Origin: Erwinia pyrifoliae DSM 12163
Lineage (GTDB): Bacteria; Pseudomonadota; Gammaproteobacteria; Enterobacterales; Enterobacteriaceae
Assembly (NCBI RefSeq): GCF_000026985.1
Contig: NC_017390.1
Span: 754,014 to 795,670 of the forward strand
Direction of reading: 5' to 3'
Length of the DNA: 41,657 bases
Position numbers and translations under genes: made by a program. Positions 35,883-41,657 of the stretch are shown in pieces (within the stretch, counting starts at the first letter, position 1; the number at the start of each line of letters is the position of its first letter). The notes under the pieces were generated by a model, which was given only the letters and a program-made list of their open reading frames with translations, was not told the DNA's origin and did not search any database.

Positions 35883-36215
35883 ATGACCGACTACTCATCC
35901 GTTCCCGTTACCGCCGATGCGCCAGATAAAGACTGGCTACGCTTTGTCACACTGTTGCAGCGTGCATGCCAGAGCGATCTACAGCTGCCGTTGCTGCAAC
36001 TGATGCTGACCCCGGATGAGCGTGAGGCACTGGGTACGCGACTGCGCATTGTCGAAGAGCTTATGTGCGGTGAAATGAGCCAGCGCGAACTGAAGATTGA
36101 ACTCGGGGCGGGGATAGCGACCATCACACGCGGTTCTAACAGCCTTAAAAGCGCGCCCCCGGCGTTGAAAGCCTGGCTGGAGGCGCAGCTGTTAACGGAT
36201 TCAGATAAGGCCTGA
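35883..36215 (+). CDS. trpR: Trp operon repressor
   Basis: Tryptophan-activated repressor of trp, aroH, mtr and its own gene. 110 residues (E. coli 108). The helix-turn-helix and tryptophan-binding core is nearly identical: [20 protein letters not shown], then [30 protein letters not shown]. The N-terminal 15 residues vary, as usual. A trp operator lies in its promoter. Its last 15 bases overlap the 3' end of the convergent yjjX. Confidence 0.97.
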   Translation: MTDYSSVPVTADAPDKDWLRFVTLLQRACQSDLQLPLLQLMLTPDEREALGTRLRIVEELMCGEMSQRELKIELGAGIATITRGSNSLKSAPPALKAWLEAQLLTDSDKA

Positions 36216-36749
36216 ATCCTCATCATCTGCCTTGCGCTGATAGATGTCGTTATGGAAAGGGCAGAGCGCGAGGATCAGTGCCTGATGGTATACGCTTGAG
36301 CGCGTCAGGTGACCAGCGGTAAAAGCGCCGATAGCGCCGCCTTTGTGCTTGATATTATCAATGCCGGTCAGGCGTGCCATCTCATCACCCAGTTCGCGCC
36401 CCTGATGGATGCCTTTCATCACGATGGCGGGCAGTGTAAAGCTGGCAGAACGCGACTCGCCGCGCAGTTTTTGATTTTCCACCACCATCCACGCGAAGGC
36501 AGTATCATCTTCAATACCGGCTTCGATCGCCACCCAAAAGTCAGCTTCCGGTCTGACCTGGCGCGCGTTCATGACGCGCTGACGTGCGCCAGTTCTCGTT
36601 TCCGTGTTGGAAATTGGCTGCGCAGCAACGCCGCTGTCGACCTCGACACCCTCAATATGGCAGGATCCTGCTCCGAAGATATCGCTGAACGCCTGAGAAA
36701 TTGCCTTAATTTTGGCTGGATTGATGGTAGCAGCGACAACGTGGTACAT
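36201..36749 (-). CDS. yjjX: Inosine/xanthosine triphosphatase YjjX (182 aa)
   Basis: House-cleaning NTPase that removes ITP and XTP from the nucleotide pool. Conserved segments: [50 protein letters not shown], and [25 protein letters not shown] with PFHND. It carries an acidic C-terminal tail ([11 protein letters not shown]) beyond the E. coli protein (170 aa), and that tail overlaps trpR on the other strand. Confidence 0.94.
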   Translation of the reverse strand: MYHVVAATINPAKIKAISQAFSDIFGAGSCHIEGVEVDSGVAAQPISNTETRTGARQRVMNARQVRPEADFWVAIEAGIEDDTAFAWMVVENQKLRGESRSASFTLPAIVMKGIHQGRELGDEMARLTGIDNIKHKGGAIGAFTAGHLTRSSVYHQALILALCPFHNDIYQRKADDEDSGLI

Positions 36750-36799
36750 AATTGTTTGAACCCTCTACGCGAATTTGTCGCAGTATAACGGAAAAATGC

Positions 36800-37447
36800 A
36801 TGTTACAGGTCTATCTTGTTCGCCACGGAGAAACGCTATGGAATGCGGCGCGTCGCATTCAGGGGCAGTCAGACAGCGCGCTGACTGAGAAAGGAGAGCA
36901 GCAGGCTTATCAGGTGGGGCTGCGGGTGAAAAACCTCGGCATTACCCATGTGATCGCCAGCGATCTGGGCCGTACCCGCCGTACCGCCGAGATAATTGCC
37001 GATGCTTGCGGCTGCTCAGTGGTCGTCGACCCTCGTCTGCGCGAGCTGAATATGGGCGTGCTGGAGCAGCGTGAGCTGGACTCACTGAGTGCGCAAGAAG
37101 AGAGCTGGCGTAAAGCGCTGGTGGACGGTACGGAAAACGGCCGTATCCCCCAGGGCGAGTCGATGAGCGAAATGGCTCAGCGTATGCGTCAGGCGCTGGA
37201 TGCCTGCCTGTCGCTGCCAGAAGGCAGCCTCCCGCTGATTGTCAGCCACGGCATGGCGCTGGGCGTGCTGTTAAGTACCATCCTCGGCCTGCCGGCCAAT
37301 GCCGAACGCCGTTTGCGTTTGCGCAATTGCTCAATTTCCCGCGTCGACCATCAGCAAAGCCCGTGGCTGGCCTCTGGCTGGGTGGTGGAAACGGCGGGTG
37401 ATGTTGCTCATCTTGATGATACGGCGCTCGACGAGCTGCAGCGCTGA
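36800..37447 (+). CDS. gpmB: Histidine-phosphatase family protein GpmB (215 aa)
   Basis: Member of the phosphoglycerate mutase/acid phosphatase superfamily. The catalytic RHG motif (VRHGETLWN) has His9, and the second His is in VSHGMALG. Other conserved pieces are SDLGRTRRTAEI and LRELNMGVLE. ATG 36800 gives 215 residues, equal to E. coli GpmB (YtjC); a longer start at 36752 would overlap the yjjX promoter. True mutase activity is doubtful for this subgroup, which is more likely a phosphatase. Confidence 0.94.
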   Translation: MLQVYLVRHGETLWNAARRIQGQSDSALTEKGEQQAYQVGLRVKNLGITHVIASDLGRTRRTAEIIADACGCSVVVDPRLRELNMGVLEQRELDSLSAQEESWRKALVDGTENGRIPQGESMSEMAQRMRQALDACLSLPEGSLPLIVSHGMALGVLLSTILGLPANAERRLRLRNCSISRVDHQQSPWLASGWVVETAGDVAHLDDTALDELQR

Positions 37448-37461
37448 CTGTTGTACAACAG
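37448..37461. repeat. Perfect 14-bp palindrome after gpmB
   Basis: CTGTTGTACAACAG begins right after the gpmB stop codon. It has no T-tract and looks like a protein-binding site more than a terminator; its role is unknown. Confidence 0.45.
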
Positions 37462-37563
37462 AAAGGGCAGCGCATATCGGCACACTGACTGTGGTGGTAA
37501 GTGATGCGGTATGATTGAATTAACAGTGAGTTGGAGTGATATGCGGCATCATTATTTTGATGA

Positions 37564-37852
37564 TTAAAGGTGCTTTTTAGGATCCTGGCTTTGATGTCGC
37601 ACGGCAGTGATATCTACCCCGTGCGTCGCCCGGCGAAAGTCAATTTTGTGGCGTCCGCTGAGGAAGGCGCGCGGTCCTGGGCGAACATCATCACGCGGCG
37701 TTCCCAGATGTGGATTCTTCCCCCGATATCTCCATGCTGGTTTGCAGCTGACGCATGTACTCTTCTTCCTTATCAGGGTCTCGCTCGTTTTGCGTATCAA
37801 GGGATATTTTATTCATATGGCGTATTGCCGGGCGGGTTAACTTATACGTCAT
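37564..37852 (-). pseudogene. ParE/RelE-family toxin, frameshifted
   Basis: Beginning at ATG 37852 the reverse strand reads MTYKLTRPAIRHMNK then EEEYMRQLQTSM, the start of a ParE-type toxin. The frame then drifts to a stop at 37691. The neighbouring frame supplies the rest: KNPHLGTPRDDVRPG, RAFLSGRHKIDFRR, GVDITAVRHQSQDPKKHL, ending TAA at 37564. The two parts join if one G is removed from the run of five at 37720-37724 (reverse strand). That gives a 95-residue protein, the normal ParE length. ParE toxins poison DNA gyrase or act as RelE-like RNases. As written, the toxin is inactive. Confidence 0.8.
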
Positions 37853-37865
37853 GGATGACACGCTT

Positions 37866-38111
37866 TTACCGCAGTTTGCTGAAATGCTCAGAGCCATCCA
37901 CCAGATTACCGTCCTTGATGTCGTTGTCTGCTTCATCAACTATTTCGCGCAGGCAAGCCATTTTCATCGCTTCCATTCCTGCGTAATCCTCAGCGGAAAC
38001 GACGACCACAGAGCGTTTACCGTTCCTGGTGATAACAACCGGTTCGCGCTGCGCTTTGACGAGCACATCACCAAACTGAATTTTGGCCTCGCTGGCCGCG
38101 AAGCTATACAT
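37866..38111 (-). CDS. Phd/YefM-family antitoxin (81 aa)
   Basis: Prevent-host-death fold: MYSFAASEAKIQFGDVLVKA, then REPVVITRNGKRSVVVVSAEDYAGMEAM, the canonical DNA-binding N-terminus. The C-terminal tail (REIVDEADNDIKDGNLVDGS) would wrap the toxin. ATG 38111 is preceded by AAGG eight bases upstream. It precedes the toxin start by 13 bases, the usual antitoxin-first order. The module is inserted between gpmB and rob, which adjoin in E. coli. The antitoxin frame is intact. Confidence 0.88.
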   Translation of the reverse strand: MYSFAASEAKIQFGDVLVKAQREPVVITRNGKRSVVVVSAEDYAGMEAMKMACLREIVDEADNDIKDGNLVDGSEHFSKLR

Positions 38112-38216
38112 GAGGATCGCCTTATATTGATTAAACAGGTACGATTTGACTCATTCGTACCTATTTCAGTACAGCCGTGGAAAGAGCGCCTGTGCTTACA
38201 CTGTCAGGTGGGGCTG

Positions 38217-39101
38217 TCAGCCAGCTTCTGGCTGACGCCGGATAGGGATTAAATACTCGCAGTGAATATCGGTCGGAGGCTCAGGGCGCTTTTTACCGCC
38301 ATGGGTATAGAAGCGCTCGATATCCTGCCCCTTACGCCGGGTGAGTTTTAATGTTGGCATGCAGGTACCGTAGACTTGCAAAACAAATTCTTGCAGCCCG
38401 CTGCGTGGCCCTTTATAGGTAAACTGCACATAGTCACCAGCTTCCAGCAGCACCCTGTGCGTGGCGTGCAACTGGCTGGACATTTGGTCAGATAACACCG
38501 CAGTGGTATAGAAGATCTCCTGCTCATCATCTTTCTCATTGCTGGGGCGTGCCTCGTGCAGGCCGTACAGTATCGGTGGAACCGTGTCCGTTTCGGTCAA
38601 AAACTGACGCCAGAACTGCAGGCGCATTTCATCGCGGAAAGTGGAAATCTGTTCCAGCGCACAGCTATAGCTTTGGGCCGATCCAACCAGTACGGTTTCT
38701 GGCAAAGTAATCCAGGCCGGCTCCGGCATTACATAGTTGCCAAAGCGGATCGGCGGGCGCAGGCCAAACGCAATCCAGTCGGATGAGCGTCGATACCAGG
38801 CGGGCGTTTGGGAAAACTGTTTTTTAAAGGCGCGGGTGAAGGTTTGTTGCGAATCAAAACGGTACTGCAGCGCGATGTCCAGGATAGGGCGGCTGGTCAA
38901 ACGTAAAGCCACGGCTGCTTTAGACAGGCGACGGGCGCGAATATACGCGCCAATGGCATGACCGGTGACGTCTTTAAACATTCTTTGTAAATGCCATTTT
39001 GAGTAGCCTGCCTTTGCTGCGACGTTATCAAGTGATAACGGTTGATCAAGGTGGCTCTCCAGCCAGACAAGCAAATCTCGAATGATACCGGCTTGGTCCA
39101 T
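38217..39101 (-). CDS. rob: Right-origin-binding AraC/XylS-family activator Rob (294 aa)
   Basis: Activates the marRAB/soxRS/rob regulon and binds near oriC. The N-terminal AraC DNA-binding domain, residues 1-100, is near identical to E. coli Rob: MDQAGIIRDLLVWLE, then AGYSKWHLQRMFKD, IGAYIRARRLSKAA, QYRFDSQQTFTRAFKKQF. The C-terminal GyrI-like effector domain follows (QSYSCALEQISTFRDEMR, VYGTCMPTLKLTRRKGQD). It ends LIPIRR plus QPEAG, five residues longer than E. coli. In E. coli rob is likewise divergent from creA. Confidence 0.96.
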   Translation of the reverse strand: MDQAGIIRDLLVWLESHLDQPLSLDNVAAKAGYSKWHLQRMFKDVTGHAIGAYIRARRLSKAAVALRLTSRPILDIALQYRFDSQQTFTRAFKKQFSQTPAWYRRSSDWIAFGLRPPIRFGNYVMPEPAWITLPETVLVGSAQSYSCALEQISTFRDEMRLQFWRQFLTETDTVPPILYGLHEARPSNEKDDEQEIFYTTAVLSDQMSSQLHATHRVLLEAGDYVQFTYKGPRSGLQEFVLQVYGTCMPTLKLTRRKGQDIERFYTHGGKKRPEPPTDIHCEYLIPIRRQPEAG

Positions 39102-39307
39102 ATATCGTCCTCATGTGACTCGGTTTTGATGCAATAAGAGCAAAGACAATGAATACTAGCACTTATTGTCAAAGCAAAATATCACGTTTTTTTGCGAAAA
39201 AACGCGCTGTCCACCGCCATCAGCCACGATGTGTTAAAAGTATTTAACCGAGCTTTATTTATGGGGTATCTTACAATGTCATCTATTTTCATTGAAATGG
39301 TAACGTC

Positions 39308-39781
39308 ATGACAATTCAAAAAGTGTTAGTAGTCACTTCAACTTTGCTATTCTCAACGGTGTTGCAGGCGGAGCAGGTTGGCTCGGTAGATACCGTATTC
39401 AAGATACTTGGTCCTGACCACAAGATTGTGGTTGAAGCCTTCGATGACCCGGACGTGAAGAATGTCACCTGCTATCTCAGCCGGGCGAAAACCGGTGGTA
39501 TCAAAGGGGGGCTGGGCCTGGCGGAAGATACAGCGGATGCTGCCATCTCCTGCCAGCAGGTTGGCCCGGTGGAACTTAGCGACAAGATTGCCCAAGGTAA
39601 AGCAGAAGGGGATGTGGTGTTCCGTCAGCGTACCTCGCTGGTGTTTAAGAAACTACAGGTCGTGCGCTTCTATGATAAGAATCGCAATGCCCTGATTTAC
39701 CTCAGTTATTCTGATAAGGTAGTGGATGGTTCACCAAAAAATGCGCTTAGCGCCGTGCCGATTATGCCGTGGAGTAAATAA
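39308..39781 (+). CDS. creA: CreA family periplasmic protein (157 aa)
   Basis: Signal peptide residues 1-21 ([16 protein letters not shown] before EQVGSV), then the conserved CreA body: [59 protein letters not shown], ending [10 protein letters not shown]. Length equals E. coli CreA. In E. coli creBCD follow; here arcA follows in reverse after about 80 bases, so the two-component genes creBC and creD are absent. Function is not established. Confidence 0.95.
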   Translation: MTIQKVLVVTSTLLFSTVLQAEQVGSVDTVFKILGPDHKIVVEAFDDPDVKNVTCYLSRAKTGGIKGGLGLAEDTADAAISCQQVGPVELSDKIAQGKAEGDVVFRQRTSLVFKKLQVVRFYDKNRNALIYLSYSDKVVDGSPKNALSAVPIMPWSK

Positions 39782-39828
39782 CCTGGCGGGATAGCCCGGC
39801 TTTAAGACTGTGGGAAAATGAAAACGAT

Positions 39829-39857
39829 GGGACGAACCGGTAAAAGGCGTCCGTCCC
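39829..39857 (-). terminator. arcA terminator
   Basis: GGGACG (39829-39834) pairs with CGTCCC (39852-39857). Read on the reverse strand it is followed by ATCGTTTTC, just after the arcA stop; it may also stop creA transcripts. Confidence 0.5.
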
Positions 39858-39864
39858 GACATAT

Positions 39865-40581
39865 TTAGTCCTGTAGTTCGCCACAGAAACGGTAACCTTC
39901 GCCGTGAATTGTGGCGATGATTTCCGGCGTATCAGGGGTAGATTCAAAGTGTTTACGGATGCGACGAATGGTCACATCAACGGTACGATCATGTGGCTTC
40001 AGCTCACGACCGGTCATTTTCTTTAACAGGTCAGCACGGGTCTGGATCTTGCCCGGATTCTCACAGAAATGCAGCATGGCGCGAAATTCGCTGCGGGGCA
40101 ATTTGAACTGTTCGCCCTGCGGGCTGACCAGCGAACGGCTGTTAATATCCAGTTCCCAGTCGTTAAAGCGATAGCTTTCCACCAGCTTTCGCTCTTCGCT
40201 GACCGCAGCCAGGTTCATGGTGCGCGAAAGCAGGTTGCGTGCACGGATGGTAAGCTCGCGTGGGTTAAACGGCTTGGTGATATAGTCATCAGCACCAATT
40301 TCCAGCCCGAGAATTTTGTCGACTTCGTTATCACGGCCTGTCAAGAACATCAGGGCGACGTTTGCCTGCTCACGCAGTTCACGCGCCAGCAACAGGCCAT
40401 TTTTGCCTGGCAGGTTGATGTCCATGATCACCAGATTGACGTCGTTCTCGGTCAAAATCCGGTGCATTTCAGCGCCATCCGTAGCTTCATAAACCATGTA
40501 GCCTTCGGCTTCAAAAATACTTTTGAGCGTGTTACGAGTGACTAATTCGTCTTCAACGATAAGTATGTGCGGGGTCTGCAT
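39865..40581 (-). CDS. arcA: Aerobic respiration response regulator ArcA
   Basis: OmpR-type regulator that represses aerobic metabolism when phosphorylated by ArcB under low oxygen. Receiver domain with phospho-acceptor Asp54 ([12 protein letters not shown]), acidic pocket EDE (10-12) and Lys in DDYITKPF. C-terminal winged helix ([33 protein letters not shown]). The start at 40581 gives 238 residues as in E. coli; 40608 would add nine unconserved residues. A 387-bp or longer leader holds an FNR-like site. Confidence 0.97.
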   Translation of the reverse strand: MQTPHILIVEDELVTRNTLKSIFEAEGYMVYEATDGAEMHRILTENDVNLVIMDINLPGKNGLLLARELREQANVALMFLTGRDNEVDKILGLEIGADDYITKPFNPRELTIRARNLLSRTMNLAAVSEERKLVESYRFNDWELDINSRSLVSPQGEQFKLPRSEFRAMLHFCENPGKIQTRADLLKKMTGRELKPHDRTVDVTIRRIRKHFESTPDTPEIIATIHGEGYRFCGELQD

Positions 40582-41499
40582 GTGTTCGCTACCTAAAATT
40601 GCCAACAAAATCGAAACAGGACATACGGCTGTTGCCCTGGCAAGGGCCTGGTGTTAAAAGCCAGAAAATAACAACAGCAGTACAGAATTATGTTATTGGT
40701 ACGGCGTCCCTGTACCTTCCACAACAGCCTGGCGTCCAATTTGGAGGTCACAGCGTTGCTTTTTGCGTCCGTTTATCCAGGTAACAGATCCGGGTTAGCG
40801 CCAGATGATGCCGGGACTTGCCGTTGCAGCGGCGATATGGGGGTCGCGCAGCGATCAAGACAGATCCAGCCCATAGCGGAAGTGTCTTAACGGTCTTATG
40901 CTAACTGCTTTAACGGCCACACAGCAGGTACAATTACAATCGTGATGCGGTAAATTAACGTCTGATTGACTTGCATCAAACTAATTGTAGCACGTTAACA
41001 CTTTAGTGAAAAATGCTTACCAAGAGGCTGGTTTAGCTGACAAACATGGAAAAATATTAACGCGTGAACATTGTTCGTTAACCCACATTTTACATTGCTT
41101 TTTAATGAAGTTTAACTGATTGATAGGATAGGTTTTATTTATCAATAAGGCTTCTTTTGCTTAAGACCTAACTAAAACCAGACGTGTCATCCGATTGAGC
41201 GGGTTTGCGTTGACAGATGAAGCCGGTACTCAGGTTGCCAGCGCTCGCCGTTTTCATGCCGATGAGCATCGTGGCAAGATAAGCGGCGTTATGTTGTTCA
41301 GGTAAGGTGGCCATGCGTTTCCCTCTGCGCCGCTTGCGACATGGCATAGAAAAAATGGACAGATAGAAATTCTGATAAATAAGTGAGAATTAGCTATTTT
41401 TACGGCTTTATTACAGAAAAGTAACACAACAAATTGGCCGGATGGCAAAATATAGCCTGCCATCGTTGTTGCTACTTCTGGCCCTGTTTGATAAAAAAA
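40582..41499. other. Long arcA-thrL intergenic region
   Basis: About 920 bases with no supportable gene; reverse and forward frames present are short and unlike any family I know. It must contain the arcA leader and promoters (reverse) and the thr upstream region (forward). The part from 40950 to 41170 is AT-rich. In E. coli this interval holds yjjY and the RNA methyltransferase gene yjtD; neither is recognised here. Confidence 0.5.
40966..40979. promoter_or_regulatory. FNR-like site upstream of arcA
   Basis: TTGACTTGCATCAA matches the FNR consensus TTGAT-N4-ATCAA with a single mismatch. It lies about 385 bases ahead of the arcA start. arcA is FNR-activated in E. coli from a distal promoter, so the position is plausible. 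Confidence 0.6.
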
Positions 41500-41528
41500 T
41501 TGACTTAGCCGGGACTTTGCTTTACTTC
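41500..41528 (+). promoter_or_regulatory. Threonine operon promoter
   Basis: TTGACT (41500-41505) inside AAAAATTGACTTAG is the same -35 as in the E. coli thr promoter. The -10 is less clear: TACTTC at 41523-41528 with a 17-base spacer, or TTTACT just before it. Confidence 0.6.
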
Positions 41529-41568
41529 TGAAGGCCGACAGATTTTACAGACAAACTATAAATTTCAA

Positions 41569-41640
41569 ATGCGTAATGACAGCCTGATTATCACAATCAT
41601 TATTACCACCACCCTTACCACAGGTAACGGTGCGGGCTGA
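41569..41640 (+). CDS. thrL: thr operon leader peptide
   Basis: A 23-codon leader, ATG 41569 to TGA 41640, with Ile- and Thr-rich regulatory codons (ITIIITTTLTT) and the conserved end GNGAG. Six Thr and five Ile codons allow attenuation of thrABC by threonyl- and isoleucyl-tRNA charging. The attenuator hairpin and thrA lie beyond the window edge. The N-terminus (MRNDSL) differs from E. coli MKRIST. Confidence 0.95.
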   Translation: MRNDSLIITIIITTTLTTGNGAG

Positions 41641-41657
41641 CGCATACAGGATAAATC

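Noticed and set aside
40690..40890. Forward 66-codon frame as the E. coli yjjY equivalent
   Set aside because: Sequence and length do not match what I recall of YjjY, and there is no ribosome site.
1..41657. CRISPR arrays, tRNA or rRNA genes and insertion sequences
   Set aside because: No regularly spaced repeats of suitable length, cloverleaf-like sequences or transposase reading frames were seen in any part of the window.

Overview
The window is a piece of an enterobacterial chromosome, most likely Erwinia or a close relative (inferred from protein similarity and gene order, not from a search). From about 8.3 kb to the right edge it follows the order known from E. coli around the zero point of its map: prfC, osmY, ytjA, yjjU, yjjV, deoCABD, yjjJ, smp (reverse), serB, radA, nadR, ettA (reverse), slt, trpR, yjjX (reverse), gpmB, rob (reverse), creA, arcA (reverse), thrL. 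The last bases hold the threonine-operon leader peptide.

Region by region. 1-1330: AT-rich accessory DNA with the tail of one gene, a frameshifted small secreted protein and a small reverse ORF. 1332-6137: one AT-rich gene for a 1601-residue protein that looks like a large toxin or effector with a C-terminal ChaN/TIKI-like fold. 6.3-8.1 kb: an ADP-ribosylglycohydrolase beside a DNA-3-methyladenine glycosylase. 8.3-13.0 kb: RF3, OsmY, YtjA, a patatin-like phospholipase and a TatD-family hydrolase. 13.0-17.6 kb: the complete deoxyribonucleoside catabolic operon deoCABD, with a promoter showing a CRP-like site and a DeoR-like operator at the spacing expected for deoP2. 17.6-23.5 kb: HipA-like YjjJ, Smp, SerB, RadA, NadR.

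23.6-26.95 kb holds the most unusual locus: a 412-residue Gly/Ser-rich, nearly uncharged lipoprotein followed by a FhaC/ShlB-type (TpsB) outer-membrane transporter, with no filamentous TpsA exoprotein. 27.0-29.0 kb is a divergent MDR oxidoreductase/LysR pair. After ettA comes an accessory insertion (about 31.2-33.6 kb): an orphan ParA-type ATPase, a coiled-coil membrane protein, a broken small gene and the C-terminal remnant of a DeoR-family regulator. Between gpmB and rob sits a Phd/YefM-ParE-type toxin-antitoxin module with an intact antitoxin and a toxin broken by one extra base in a homopolymer.

Relative to E. coli, yjjW-yjjI, lplA, creBCD and the arcA-thrL methyltransferase gene (yjtD) are absent from their usual places. 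No tRNA, rRNA, CRISPR array or complete insertion sequence was seen. Product names rest on recalled family sequences and motifs; no database search was possible.
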